Below, piece after piece: positions 7,696-16,875 of a stretch of 36,497 nucleotides of DNA. How positions within the stretch are numbered: position 1 is the first letter of the stretch; the number at the start of each line of letters is the position of its first letter. The notes under the pieces are model-generated. The model did not search any database. It was not told the DNA's origin and saw only the letters and a list, made by a program, of their open reading frames with translations. The stretch is from contig NZ_JBGYBX010000065.1 of the NCBI RefSeq assembly GCF_041817755.1, positions 1-36,497 on the forward strand, read 5' to 3'. The translations under genes were made by a program, and so were the position numbers. Source of the stretch: Glaesserella sp041817755. GTDB taxonomy: Bacteria; Pseudomonadota; Gammaproteobacteria; Enterobacterales; Pasteurellaceae.

Positions 7696-8934
7696 TCATT
7701 CGATCAGTTTTCGATACTCTTTCAAGGCATATGCTCTACGTTTATCCAATTCCGCCTTAATCCCGGCTTTTTCAAAGCCATCGTTAATCACCGCTTGAAT
7801 ATCCACTTCACAGGCGACTTGATAGAGCTGTTTTGCATAATCCGCTTGTGGATATTCCCGATTTTCAAAGCCTAAACGCCCTTTGCTATCTGCTTCGCAA
7901 ACCAATAAAAAATCAAAAAAACGTTCGGGTTTACGCCATACATCAAGTTTATTAAACAATTTCACCACGGTTTCAGGACGTAGCTCTGTGATTTTATGGC
8001 TATGGGTGTGAAATTCTGTAACGAGTTTAGCGAATGCCTTAGTATGTGCAGGTACTTTCAAGCGATTTGCCAGCTGCTCTGTTGGAGTAACGCCTTTCTG
8101 CTCGTGTCCGTAATGATGGGGCAGAATATCCTTCGGGGTTAAGGCTTTACCAAGATCGTGGCAAAGTGCGGCAAATAACACGCTTTCAGGATCATTTGCT
8201 CGAATCGATAATTTTTTCGCCTGTTCTACAACCATCAAAGTATGAACGCCACTATCAATTTCAGGGTGATGTTTTTCAGGTTGAGGAACGCTAAAGAGTG
8301 CCTCCACTTCCGGAAATAGCACTTTTAATGCCCCGACTTCTCGTAATACTTGGAAATAGATGTGTGGCGTGTCGGTGGCGAAGGCTTTTTGGGTTTCCAA
8401 CCAAACACGTTCTGCCGTTAAATGAGCTAACTCACCGCAAGCGGTCATTTCTTGCATTAATTTTACCGTTTCAGGGTCAATCCGAAACCCGAGAGAATGG
8501 AAACGTGCGGCAAAGCGAGCCACACGCAATACCCGTAGCGGATCTTCGGCAAAGGCAGGGGAAACGTGGCGAAGTGTGCGATGTTTAAGATCGGCAACAC
8601 CCCCGTAAAAATCGTGGTAGTTGCCGTCAAGATCTTGAGCAATCGCATTAATGGTAAGATCTCTGCGGATTAAATCTTGTTCAAGAGTAACCTCAGGGGT
8701 AAAGTCGCAGATAAAACCGTTGTAGCCGTTGCCGTTTTTGCGTTCTGTGCGGGCAAGGGCGTATTCTTCTTTGGTTTGTGGGTGCAAAAACACAGGAAAG
8801 TCGTTGCCGACTTGCTGATAGCCTTGCGACAAAAGCTGTTCAGGTGTCGCCCCGACAATCAGCCAATCACGATCTTTAACCGCTAAGCCGAGCAGTTGAT
8901 CTCGCACCGCTCCGCCGACAAGGTAGATGTTCAT
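7696..8934 (-). CDS. cca: Multifunctional CCA tRNA nucleotidyltransferase
   Basis: A 412-residue enzyme that adds or repairs the 3' CCA of tRNAs. The nucleotidyltransferase head has GGAVRD at residues 7-12 and the metal-binding DRD at 21-23. An HD phosphohydrolase domain follows (CHDLGKAL around residue 255), as in E. coli Cca, which also has phosphatase and 2',3'-cyclic phosphodiesterase activity. The length matches the E. coli enzyme (412). The start is well placed, directly on the MNIYLVGGAVRD core. Confidence 0.97.
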   Translation of the reverse strand: MNIYLVGGAVRDQLLGLAVKDRDWLIVGATPEQLLSQGYQQVGNDFPVFLHPQTKEEYALARTERKNGNGYNGFICDFTPEVTLEQDLIRRDLTINAIAQDLDGNYHDFYGGVADLKHRTLRHVSPAFAEDPLRVLRVARFAARFHSLGFRIDPETVKLMQEMTACGELAHLTAERVWLETQKAFATDTPHIYFQVLREVGALKVLFPEVEALFSVPQPEKHHPEIDSGVHTLMVVEQAKKLSIRANDPESVLFAALCHDLGKALTPKDILPHHYGHEQKGVTPTEQLANRLKVPAHTKAFAKLVTEFHTHSHKITELRPETVVKLFNKLDVWRKPERFFDFLLVCEADSKGRLGFENREYPQADYAKQLYQVACEVDIQAVINDGFEKAGIKAELDKRRAYALKEYRKLIE

Positions 8935-8956
8935 TGTTATTCTCTATTTGTTCAAT

Positions 8957-9021
8957 GATGGCGCTCGTTTACAAACGAGTGCCCGGTTTTGATTCAGGCA
9001 CACGTTAAAAACGTGCGCCAT
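8957..9021. repeat. Composite palindromic repeat, copy A
   Basis: Two hairpins in series: GGCGCTCGTTT with AAACGAGTGCC, then GGCACACGTT with AACGTGCGCC. An outer closing stem GATGGCGC/GCGCCATC encloses both. The same layout recurs at 28734-28814. It sits between cca and rdgC. Confidence 0.7.
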
Positions 9022-9041
9022 CCGGGGTAGATTTGCATAGG

Positions 9042-9947
9042 TTAAATCCTTTCCTGAATGCCACCAAACTCTTCAGTCAATTTTTCTGTGAACAGACGTA
9101 ATTCTTCCGTCATTAACAGAAAATCCGCATCGAAACGTTGGGCTTTATCTTCTTTCAAAATATCATCGTTCTTTTCACGCACTTCATCGGCGAATTTAAC
9201 ACGGGCAAGGGTGGCATCTTCGTTCAATACAAAAGAAAAATGATTTTCCCAGTCCAATGCAAGTTTTGTGACAAATTTACCCGCTTGTAAATGTTGGCTG
9301 ATCTCGTCGCTTTCTAAATCTTGGCGTTTACAACGGATGACACTGTCGGTATCAAAGGATTTCAACTCCGCTTCTTCCAGAAGCGTCAGCCAACTCGGTG
9401 TATGTCCTTTTGCCACCCAATTTGTCATTACTTCGCTCGGTTGTAGCGTGAAGGAAATCGGCACAACAGGCAAAGAACCAAGGGATTTGCGTAACAAAGC
9501 AAGGGTGTCTTCGGCACGTTTTGCCGAGCCACTATCCACATAAACGAGCTGTTTATCTAAGTCTAACCAAATCGCCGTAAATTGATGTTTACTAAACGCA
9601 CGGGGCAATAACATTGCCACCACATCATCTTTAATAGCCTGTTTTTCCGTTTTCTTCAGCTTGCGTTGCTCTTTTTGTTCTAAGGCTTCAATGCGGTTTT
9701 CCGTTTCTTTTTTGACGACGTGGGCTGGTAATAATTTTTCTTCTTTATGGGAAACCAGTAGGAACTGTTGACCCTGTGCAAAGTGCAACAGTTCGCTTCC
9801 TGCAAGCGGTGACGACCAGCCAAATTTTTGCATATCGCTTTGTTGGCAAGGGGTGAATTTTGTTTGTTGTAATTGTGCGTCTAATTCACTGCTAGTGAAG
9901 CGCAATTCACCGGTTAAACGGTAAATCATGACATTTTTGAACCACAT
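9042..9947 (-). CDS. rdgC: Recombination-associated protein RdgC
   Basis: A 301-residue protein, the usual RdgC length (E. coli 303), starting with the typical MWFKNVMIYRL. RdgC forms a ring around duplex DNA and restrains RecA-dependent recombination in the nucleoid. No known catalytic motif is expected. It stands alone between two palindromic repeats and is divergent from proC. Confidence 0.95.
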   Translation of the reverse strand: MWFKNVMIYRLTGELRFTSSELDAQLQQTKFTPCQQSDMQKFGWSSPLAGSELLHFAQGQQFLLVSHKEEKLLPAHVVKKETENRIEALEQKEQRKLKKTEKQAIKDDVVAMLLPRAFSKHQFTAIWLDLDKQLVYVDSGSAKRAEDTLALLRKSLGSLPVVPISFTLQPSEVMTNWVAKGHTPSWLTLLEEAELKSFDTDSVIRCKRQDLESDEISQHLQAGKFVTKLALDWENHFSFVLNEDATLARVKFADEVREKNDDILKEDKAQRFDADFLLMTEELRLFTEKLTEEFGGIQERI

Positions 9948-9995
9948 GGATATGTCCTTAATTGATGGAATGAAAGCTTATTTGATTGAAATGCT

Positions 9996-10018
9996 GGCGC
10001 GAGCGTCTCGCTCGTGCC
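9996..10018. repeat. Single palindromic repeat hairpin
   Basis: A ten-base arm GGCGCGAGCG and its near-perfect complement CGCTCGTGCC are separated by three bases. The GGC-GC start and GTGCC end resemble the hairpins at 8957-9021 and 28734-28814. It lies in the rdgC-proC divergent gap. Confidence 0.6.
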
Positions 10019-10110
10019 AAAATAGTTAAACGAGGCAGGAATATCTATTCATACCAACAGATCCCTATTCTACGCTAAAACCCCCATTTTACAAAAACAA
10101 GGAGAGCCGA

Positions 10111-10929
10111 ATGCAACACAAAAAAATCGCCTTTATCGGTGCCGGTAATATGGCGTTTGCGATCATTTCAGGATTAATCAAAAGCGGTTATCCGGCTACA
10201 CAAATTATCGCTCGTAATAAAAGCAATGAAACTCGCCGTTCGCAGCTGAGAGCAATGGGCGTTCAGGTGGATTTGTCTAACCTTGACGCCGTGACCCAAG
10301 CAGATGTGGTGATTTTGGCGGTCAAACCGCAGATGATGGCGGAAGTGTGCAGTGAGTTTGCGCAAGTAGATTTTAGGGCAAAATGGGTGATTTCCGTTGC
10401 GGCTGGGATTTCTGTTGCCCGTCTTGAACAACTGTTACCAACAGCAACCAACATTGTTCGGACAATGCCGAATACGCCATCGCTCATCGGTGAAGGCATA
10501 GCAGGATTATTTGCAAAAAAATCGGTAGATCCGACCGCTTGTCAATTTGCGGAACAGCTACTGTCTGCGGTAGGCAAATGTTATTGGGTGGAGACGGAAG
10601 CGGAGATCAACCAAATTATTGCCATCACAGGCTCTAGTCCTGCTTACTTCTTTAAGTTTATGGAAGCCATGCAAGAAGCAGCGGTTAAAATGGGCTTTAG
10701 TGAACAAAATGCTCGTTATTTAGTGCAATCGGCAGCTTTAGGGGCGGCAAAAATGGTGGTGGAAAATCCAGATGTCACTTTGGCAACCTTACGCGAAAAT
10801 GTCACCTCAAAAGGCGGTACAACAGCTCAGGCGTTGGCGGTATTTGAACAGCGTGAGCTAAATGCAACCGTTGAACAAGCGATGAATGCGGCAATTAAAC
10901 GTGCAGAAGAGATGGAAAAATCCCTATGA
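10111..10929 (+). CDS. proC: Pyrroline-5-carboxylate reductase
   Basis: A 272-residue enzyme that catalyses the last step of proline synthesis, reducing pyrroline-5-carboxylate with NAD(P)H. The N-terminal Rossmann motif is FIGAGNMA near residue 8. The C-terminal dimer and active-site domain contains the family segment TGSSPAYFF and the VTSKGGTT signature. An AGGAG ribosome binding site precedes the ATG. Its stop overlaps the start of the following transporter by 4 bp. Confidence 0.97.
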   Translation: MQHKKIAFIGAGNMAFAIISGLIKSGYPATQIIARNKSNETRRSQLRAMGVQVDLSNLDAVTQADVVILAVKPQMMAEVCSEFAQVDFRAKWVISVAAGISVARLEQLLPTATNIVRTMPNTPSLIGEGIAGLFAKKSVDPTACQFAEQLLSAVGKCYWVETEAEINQIIAITGSSPAYFFKFMEAMQEAAVKMGFSEQNARYLVQSAALGAAKMVVENPDVTLATLRENVTSKGGTTAQALAVFEQRELNATVEQAMNAAIKRAEEMEKSL

Positions 10930-12074
10930 TAAAATTTACCCCTTTTCAATGGTCGTCGTTTAACTTCTTCGGCTTTTACTGTGCCTATGGCGTGCTGTTG
11001 CCGTTTTTGCCTGTGTGGTTGAACCATCACGGCTACGATTCGGGAATGATTGGCTTATTAATCGCTTCGGGTTATCTGTTCCGTTTTTTAGGGGCAATGA
11101 CCTTTTCTAAACGCATTTCCCACCCTAACCAACTACTTTCTCTTGCACGTTGGCTAACGTGGATCGCCATTGCCACCCTGTTTTTAGTTGCCTTTGGGGT
11201 ACAAACTATCTGGATTTTATTTCCGGCAATCGCACTGTTCCATATCTTCAACGGCGGTGCAATGCCGATTGCCGATACCATTGCTTCCACTTGGCAACAG
11301 CAAGTCGGGATTGATTATGGCAGAACACGTTTGTTCGGCTCGATTGCCTTTGTAGTCGGCTCAGTGAGCACAGGCTATTTAGTCGGCTGGCTAGGGGAAA
11401 GTGCGATTATCGGCATTTTGATCGGCTGGCTAGTTTTTCTAGGCACTGGCTTAACGGTCAAACCAACCCAAGGCTTTGTACAAACGGAAGAAAAAGCTCA
11501 ATCAGATTTAAGCTATCTGCAATTAATGAAAGTGCCAACCACATTCAAAATGTTGATTGCCGTTTCCTTAATTCAAGCTTCTCACGCCGCTTATTATGCT
11601 TATAGTACGATTTATTGGGCATCGGCAGGCATTTCGACCCAAAGTGCAAGTTTATTATGGGGATTGGCAGTGGTTTCAGAAATTCTGTTTTTCTTCTTTG
11701 CCAACCGTGTATTTAAAACGTGGAAAATCAGCCATTTAATGATCTTATCTGCCGTTGGCTCAATGGTGCGTTGGATCTTACTGGCTTCCACCACCAATAT
11801 GGCGATCTTAATGGCAATGCAGATGTTCCATTCTATCTCTTATGGGGCAGGGCATTATGCCATGATCCGCTACCTTTCAACCCAACCCACGGAACAAATG
11901 GCAAAACTACAAGCACTCTATTTTAGCTTTGCAAGCTGTATTTTTATGGCGTTGTTTACCTTTATCGCAGGCTTGGTCTATCAAGTTTCGCCGACAGGCA
12001 GCTTCTGGCTAATGGTGCTGTTTGCACTGCCTGCGGTTTTTATTGTGCCGAAGCGGTTTGAGACGAAGCTATAA
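10926..12074 (+). CDS. MFS transporter, HcaT (3-phenylpropionate permease)-like
   Basis: A 382-residue integral membrane protein with about 12 hydrophobic segments, of the MFS_1-like group that includes E. coli HcaT. The N-terminus SFNFFGFYCAYGVLLPFLPVWL is typical of this group, as is the IDYGRTRLFGSIAF segment in mid-protein. It overlaps proC by 4 bp and is thus co-expressed with it. The true substrate is unknown: no aromatic-acid catabolic genes are nearby, so the HcaT label describes family only. Confidence 0.88.
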   Translation: MIKFTPFQWSSFNFFGFYCAYGVLLPFLPVWLNHHGYDSGMIGLLIASGYLFRFLGAMTFSKRISHPNQLLSLARWLTWIAIATLFLVAFGVQTIWILFPAIALFHIFNGGAMPIADTIASTWQQQVGIDYGRTRLFGSIAFVVGSVSTGYLVGWLGESAIIGILIGWLVFLGTGLTVKPTQGFVQTEEKAQSDLSYLQLMKVPTTFKMLIAVSLIQASHAAYYAYSTIYWASAGISTQSASLLWGLAVVSEILFFFFANRVFKTWKISHLMILSAVGSMVRWILLASTTNMAILMAMQMFHSISYGAGHYAMIRYLSTQPTEQMAKLQALYFSFASCIFMALFTFIAGLVYQVSPTGSFWLMVLFALPAVFIVPKRFETKL

Positions 12075-12078
12075 TTTT

Positions 12079-12124
12079 CATAACAGATCAAAAAGATATT
12101 GTTTATTAAGTTTAATCTGTTATG
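12079..12124. other. Long-looped inverted repeat before cytochrome bd genes
   Basis: CATAACAGAT at 12079-12088 is complementary to ATCTGTTATG at 12115-12124 across a 26-base loop. It could terminate the proC-MFS transcript or be an operator for the oxidase operon. No T-run of classical length follows, so the role is open. Confidence 0.4.
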
Positions 12125-12208
12125 GTTTTATGACGGAAAACTATATATTTCTGTTTTGATTCAAATATGAGAGACTCCGCGCCTATTTCATTAGTTATAG
12201 GTGATTTT

Positions 12209-13552
12209 ATGGATCTCGGTCTTACGGCGTTAATGCTGGCACGTATTCAGTTTGCATTTACTGTCTCTTTTCACATTGTATTTCCCGCCACGTCTATCGG
12301 TTTAGCCTGTTTCTTGGCATTTTTGGAGTGGCGTTGGTTAAAAACGAAAAATCCGGTTTATCAGGATTTGTTTAAATTTTGGCTGAAAATTTTTGCGATT
12401 GCATTTGGTATGGGTGTGGTGTCGGGCATTGTGATGAGTTATCAATTCGGCACAAACTGGAGCGAATTTTCTCGTATTGCCGGCAGTGTAACCGGGCCTT
12501 TACTGACTTATGAAGTGCTGAGTGCGTTTTTCTTGGAAGCCGGATTCCTTGGCATTATGTTATTCGGTTGGGGACGAGTCAGTGAAAAGGCTCACTTTGC
12601 AGCAACCTTGATGGTGGCGATTGGTACATGTATTTCAATGTTTTGGATTTTATCGTCAAACAGTTGGATGCAAACGCCACAGGGTTTTCGCATTGAAAAC
12701 GGGATTATCGTACCGGAAGATTGGTGGGTGATTGTGTTTAATCCCTCCTTCCCTTATCGCTTTACGCATATGGCGGTCGCGGCTTTCTTGGTATCGGCAA
12801 TTTTAGTCGTGGGGACTGCTGGCTGGCATTTGTTGAAAGGTCGCCGTGATCAGATTATCAAAAAATCATTTTCTTATGGCTTGTGGGTGGTGTTGGCAAC
12901 CTCTGTGGCACAGGTTTTTGTCGGTGATATGCACGGTTTAAATACGTTGAAACATCAACCGACTAAGTTAGCGGCAATTGAAGGTCACTGGGAAACGAAC
13001 CATGATCACGGTATGCCATTGTTACTTTTTGCTATTCCGGATATGGAGCAAGAGAAAAACCATTTTGAAATTGCCATTCCAAATTTAGGCAGCATTATTT
13101 TAACTCATACTTTAGACGGTAAAGTTACCGGATTGAAAGAATATGCACCTGAAGATCGTCCGAATGTGCCAATCGTATTCTGGAGTTTCCGAGTGATGGT
13201 CGGGATGGGGATGTTAATGGTTTTAATGTCTTTAACCGCACTCTATTTAAGAAAGCGTAATTCGTTATATGAAACAACGTGGTTCCATAAATTTGCCTTT
13301 GTGATGACACCATCAGGTTATATCGCATTATTAGCAGGTTGGGTGACCACGGAAGTAGGGCGTCAACCTTGGACGGTATATGGCGTGATGCGGACTAAAG
13401 ATTCTCTCTCTCATACCGTTTCCGCCGATCAAGTAGGATTAACATTGATTATATTTGTTATTGTTTATGCAATTGTCTTTGGTAGCGGTATTTATTATAT
13501 GCTCCGCCACTTATTCAAAGGTCCTGAAATGATTTATTCAAAGGAGCAATAA
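12209..13552 (+). CDS. cydA: Cytochrome bd-type quinol oxidase subunit I (CioA/CydA)
   Basis: About 447 residues from my chosen start at 12209, where AGGTGA precedes the ATG; an upstream ATG at 12167 has no family support. This subunit oxidises quinol and carries hemes b558, b595 and d. Visible ligands: the His in TVSFHIVFPA (b595), the His in YRFTHMAVAA (b558), the Met in RVMVGMGM, and the GRQPW motif. The periplasmic Q-loop is short, as in the cyanide-insensitive CioA group rather than E. coli CydA (522 residues). It is followed at once by subunit II and a tiny third gene. Confidence 0.94.
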   Translation: MDLGLTALMLARIQFAFTVSFHIVFPATSIGLACFLAFLEWRWLKTKNPVYQDLFKFWLKIFAIAFGMGVVSGIVMSYQFGTNWSEFSRIAGSVTGPLLTYEVLSAFFLEAGFLGIMLFGWGRVSEKAHFAATLMVAIGTCISMFWILSSNSWMQTPQGFRIENGIIVPEDWWVIVFNPSFPYRFTHMAVAAFLVSAILVVGTAGWHLLKGRRDQIIKKSFSYGLWVVLATSVAQVFVGDMHGLNTLKHQPTKLAAIEGHWETNHDHGMPLLLFAIPDMEQEKNHFEIAIPNLGSIILTHTLDGKVTGLKEYAPEDRPNVPIVFWSFRVMVGMGMLMVLMSLTALYLRKRNSLYETTWFHKFAFVMTPSGYIALLAGWVTTEVGRQPWTVYGVMRTKDSLSHTVSADQVGLTLIIFVIVYAIVFGSGIYYMLRHLFKGPEMIYSKEQ

Positions 13553-13553
13553 A

Positions 13554-14555
13554 ATGGATATCGCATTAGTTTGGTTCGGCATTATCGGGCTTGGTGTGTT
13601 GATTTATGTCGTATTAGACGGCTTTGATTTAGGTATTGGCATTTTATTTCCTTTTGTGAAAGGAAAAGAAGAACGCGATGTGATGATGAATACCGTTGCC
13701 CCTGTTTGGGACGGCAATGAAACGTGGATGGTCTTAGGCGGTGCAGGGCTATATGGAGCTTTCCCTCTAGTTTATTCTACGGTGTTATCTGCACTTTATT
13801 TACCTATTACGTTAATGGCGTTAGCATTAATTTTCCGTGGTGTTTCTTTTGAATTTCGCTTTAAAGCAACGAAAACTCAAAAATTTTGGGATTATGCGTT
13901 TATTTGGGGATCGATACTCTCGAGTTTTTTACAAGGGGTAATTTTAGGGGCTGTGATTCAAGGCATTGAAACTCATAACGGTATTTATTCTGGTGGCACT
14001 TTTGATTGGTTAACGCCGTTTAGTTTATTTGTGGGTTTTGCGGTAGTCGTGATGTATGCCACATTAGGCTGTGCATGGCTAATTTATAAAACAGCAGATG
14101 ATCTACAACAAACAATGTATCGACTTATGCCTAAAATGACAGCAATCTTATTTATTGTTTTTGTTGCGGTCTTAGCTGTTTCACCTATGGTTGATGCAAA
14201 TTTTGCAACACGTTGGTTTGATATGCCAAATGTGATTTATTTCATCATTATGGTTGCACTGACTTTCATTTGTTTTGGTATGGTATTTAAGTCTTGCCAG
14301 CAAAAAAATGAAGTTAAGCCTTTTGTATATACTATTGTATTGATGTTATTGGCATTCGTTGGATTTGTGTTGAGCTTATTCCCTTACATCATTCCGCCAT
14401 CAATCGACATCTGGCAGGCATCTGCACCTCGCTCTAGTCAAATGTTTGCTTTGGTAGGTGCGTTAATTTTTATTCCAATTATTATTGCTTATACGATTCT
14501 GTCTTATTGGGTGTTCCGAGATAAAGTGCGTGTCGGTGATGAGGGGTATCATTGA
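13554..14555 (+). CDS. cydB: Cytochrome bd-type quinol oxidase subunit II (CioB/CydB)
   Basis: A 333-residue membrane protein with eight or nine hydrophobic helices. It starts one base after the cydA stop behind an AAAGGAGC ribosome binding site. The family pattern LDGFDLGIGIL and the NETWMVLGG region near residue 60 are present. It pairs with subunit I to form the oxidase core in the inner membrane. Its stop overlaps the next ATG (ATGA-type overlap at 14553-14557), coupling it to the small subunit. Confidence 0.95.
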   Translation: MDIALVWFGIIGLGVLIYVVLDGFDLGIGILFPFVKGKEERDVMMNTVAPVWDGNETWMVLGGAGLYGAFPLVYSTVLSALYLPITLMALALIFRGVSFEFRFKATKTQKFWDYAFIWGSILSSFLQGVILGAVIQGIETHNGIYSGGTFDWLTPFSLFVGFAVVVMYATLGCAWLIYKTADDLQQTMYRLMPKMTAILFIVFVAVLAVSPMVDANFATRWFDMPNVIYFIIMVALTFICFGMVFKSCQQKNEVKPFVYTIVLMLLAFVGFVLSLFPYIIPPSIDIWQASAPRSSQMFALVGALIFIPIIIAYTILSYWVFRDKVRVGDEGYH

Positions 14556-14674
14556 TGGAGATTAAAATGAAATTAAGTTCGACCCAATGGTTTATTCTGC
14601 TTTGGCTTCTAGGCTTTACTGGATTAGCTGTTATTGCAGGACTATTTAAAATATTATTATATTTTGCTTATTAA
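14555..14674 (+). CDS. Small single-helix subunit of cytochrome bd oxidase (DUF2474-like)
   Basis: A 39-codon ORF that starts inside the cydB stop. A second ATG at 14567 would give 35 residues. It has a short polar start, then one hydrophobic helix (WFILLWLLGFTGLAVIAG) and an aromatic tail. Cio-type oxidases carry a DUF2474 mini-subunit in this position, and E. coli bd has the analogous CydX. The W-LLWL-G pattern fits DUF2474 better than CydX. It likely stabilises the heme region of subunit I. Overlap and position make it a real gene; the family call is by pattern. Confidence 0.75.
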   Translation: MEIKMKLSSTQWFILLWLLGFTGLAVIAGLFKILLYFAY

Positions 14675-14689
14675 TTTATCGGAGTAAAA

Positions 14690-15373
14690 ATGAAAAAACC
14701 TTCAATTGTATTGGTTCATGGTTTTTGGGGCGGTGCAGCGCATTGGGCAAAAGTTATTGTTCAGTTACGCAAGCAAGGCTTTGATAAAATCTATGCAGTA
14801 GAAAATTCACTCACTTCATTGGCAGATGATGCAGAACGTACACGTAAAATGGTACAAAGCATTGATGATGACGTTGTGTTTGTTGGCCATTCTTACGGTG
14901 GAGAAGTCATTACTGAAATGGGGAATTTACCCAATGTCAAAGCCTTGGTTTATATTGCCGCCTTTGCACCTGATGCAAATGAAAGTGCAGGGGCGATTAG
15001 TGCCGCAAATCCGCCCGCAGCTTTTTCAAGTATAGAGCCTGATGCGGATGGTTTCTTATGGATAAATAAAGCGAAATATCAAGAAAGTTTCTGCCAAGAT
15101 TTAGATAATGATGAAGCTTTTGTATTAGCAGTAACGCAAAAACCGGCCAAAGCAACTACATTTGGCGATACGGTTACCGATCCTGCGTGGAAATATAAGC
15201 CAAGTTTTTATCAAATTTCGACTGAAGATCGAATGATCAGCTTAGTTAATCAAGAAATGATGAGTGAAAGATTAAATGCTCGCAAAATCATTCGCCTTGA
15301 CGCAAGCCACGCCTCGCTTTCTTCAAGAGCAGAAGAAGTGACAAACTTAATCATTGAAGCTACAAAAATTTAA
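14690..15373 (+). CDS. Alpha/beta hydrolase, EstC-like
   Basis: A 227-residue cytoplasmic alpha/beta-hydrolase fold protein. The oxyanion region is LVHGFWGG. The nucleophile is S68 in the elbow GHSYGG, the likely acid is D180 (STEDRM), and the base is H207 (ASHASL). The triad is therefore complete. The family includes esterases and small-molecule hydrolases with varied substrates; nothing here fixes the substrate. It lies 15 bp after the oxidase small subunit and may share its transcript. A terminator follows. Confidence 0.85.
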   Translation: MKKPSIVLVHGFWGGAAHWAKVIVQLRKQGFDKIYAVENSLTSLADDAERTRKMVQSIDDDVVFVGHSYGGEVITEMGNLPNVKALVYIAAFAPDANESAGAISAANPPAAFSSIEPDADGFLWINKAKYQESFCQDLDNDEAFVLAVTQKPAKATTFGDTVTDPAWKYKPSFYQISTEDRMISLVNQEMMSERLNARKIIRLDASHASLSSRAEEVTNLIIEATKI

Positions 15374-15383
15374 TGATGTATAG

Positions 15384-15417
15384 CCTCCGGTTTTTTTAGA
15401 AACTGGAGGTTATTTTT
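15384..15417 (+). terminator. Terminator after the hydrolase gene
   Basis: Ten-base arms CCTCCGGTTT and AAACTGGAGG (one G-T pair) have a six-base loop and are followed by TTATTTTT. Confidence 0.85.
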
Positions 15418-15477
15418 AGATGTTTATGATTAGGGTAAAATGATCAGGATTTTTTATAAACCTAATAACATAACGCT

Positions 15478-16872
15478 ATGTACAAATACACCAAACTCAC
15501 CCAGCACCTTAAACATCTGATTGAAACAGGTGAGTTGAAACCGCACGAGAAATTACCGTCTTTGCGAGATCAGGTACAACGTTCGGGATTGAGTTTGATG
15601 ACGGTATTAAACGCCTATCAAGAGTTAGAAGCTCAAGGGCTGATTTATTCGGTGCAGAAGAGCGGTTATTTTGTTGCACCTTTTTACCCGTCTTCTCGTC
15701 CGCACGCCAACAGTGAAATTAGGTTGAACAAACAAGTCGAGATTAATTCGTTGGTGTTTCGTTATCTAAAATCCATTCAAGCTACGGATATTGTACCTCT
15801 AGGGTCGCCTTTTCCGAGCCACGATTATCTCAATCCGCCTAAATTGCTGCAAATTCTAAGCCAGCTTAGCCGTGATAGAACGCGAATTGAGCCACAGCCT
15901 GTGTTGTCGGGGAATGTGGAATTACGCAAATTAATCGCACAACGTTACCGCTTGCAAGGTATTCCTACACAAGCCGATGATATTGTGATTATGTCCGGCT
16001 GTTTGGACGCGCTGAACCTTTCGCTACAAGCCTTAACGCAACAGGGCGATTATATTTTATTACAGCAGACGGTATTTTATGGGGCGTGGCAGATTGCGGA
16101 AAAGTTAGGTTTAAATGTTGTTACTTTGCCCGGCCACCCAAGCGGTTTTGACCTTGTGGCATTTGAGCAAGCCTTACAGCATTATCCCATCAAGGTTTGT
16201 TGGTTTATGCTCAACTGCCACAATCCGCTGGGGTTTACCGTCAGTCCTGAAATCAAACAGCAGATTGGGGAACTGTTGGCTCAATATCAAGTGCATTTAA
16301 TTGAAGATGACGTATATCAAGAACTTTATTATCGGGGCGAAAAGCCCTTGCCGATGAAGGCGTTTGACACACAAAACTGGGTATTGCATTGTTCTTCTTT
16401 TTCTAAAATTTTAGGGGCAAATTTCCGTATCGGCTGGGTTCACGCAGGGCAATTTGCCGATAAGATCCAACATTTGCAACTGATGAGTACCATTTCCGCC
16501 AACGGTTTAATTCAACAAGCTTTAGTGGAATTTATCTCTAATCACCACTATGAAAAACATTTGCGAAACCTTCGTCGTCATTTAGAAAAGAATAAAAAGC
16601 AGTGTTTGGACTATTTACGTCAGCACTTGCCTGCAAGTTGTCCTATCGAACACCACAGCAGTGGCTATTTCCTTTGGATACACCTGCCCGAGCATTTGGA
16701 TAGTATGCGGATTTATCAACAGTTGCTCGAAGAAAAAATCAGCATCAGTCCAAGCGAGCTTTTTACCTTGTCTACTTCGCAGCATAAAGGGATTAGGGTT
16801 AATTGCTCTTATGCTTGGAGCCAAGAGATCGAACAGGCGTTAGGGGTTTTGGTGAGAGCTTTGGCAAAATAG
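15478..16872 (+). CDS. MocR-type regulator (GntR HTH fused to aminotransferase-like domain)
   Basis: A 464-residue PLP-dependent transcription regulator. The N-terminal GntR winged helix (residues 1-70) includes LPSLRDQVQRSGLSLMTVL. The rest is an aspartate-aminotransferase-like domain with the PLP lysine K310 in SSFSKILGA. Further fold-type I marks are NCHNPLGFT and LIEDDVYQELYY. The best known members, such as PdxR, sense PLP; others control transport or amino-acid genes. Neither pdx genes nor another obvious target lies beside it. The divergent or upstream hydrolase gene is a possible target. It ends 3 bp from the convergent hipA. Confidence 0.9.
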   Translation: MYKYTKLTQHLKHLIETGELKPHEKLPSLRDQVQRSGLSLMTVLNAYQELEAQGLIYSVQKSGYFVAPFYPSSRPHANSEIRLNKQVEINSLVFRYLKSIQATDIVPLGSPFPSHDYLNPPKLLQILSQLSRDRTRIEPQPVLSGNVELRKLIAQRYRLQGIPTQADDIVIMSGCLDALNLSLQALTQQGDYILLQQTVFYGAWQIAEKLGLNVVTLPGHPSGFDLVAFEQALQHYPIKVCWFMLNCHNPLGFTVSPEIKQQIGELLAQYQVHLIEDDVYQELYYRGEKPLPMKAFDTQNWVLHCSSFSKILGANFRIGWVHAGQFADKIQHLQLMSTISANGLIQQALVEFISNHHYEKHLRNLRRHLEKNKKQCLDYLRQHLPASCPIEHHSSGYFLWIHLPEHLDSMRIYQQLLEEKISISPSELFTLSTSQHKGIRVNCSYAWSQEIEQALGVLVRALAK

Positions 16873-16875
16873 CGG

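Noticed and set aside
12167..12208. Longer start for cytochrome bd subunit I
   Set aside because: The extra 14 residues are not family-like, and AGGTGA precedes the ATG at 12209.
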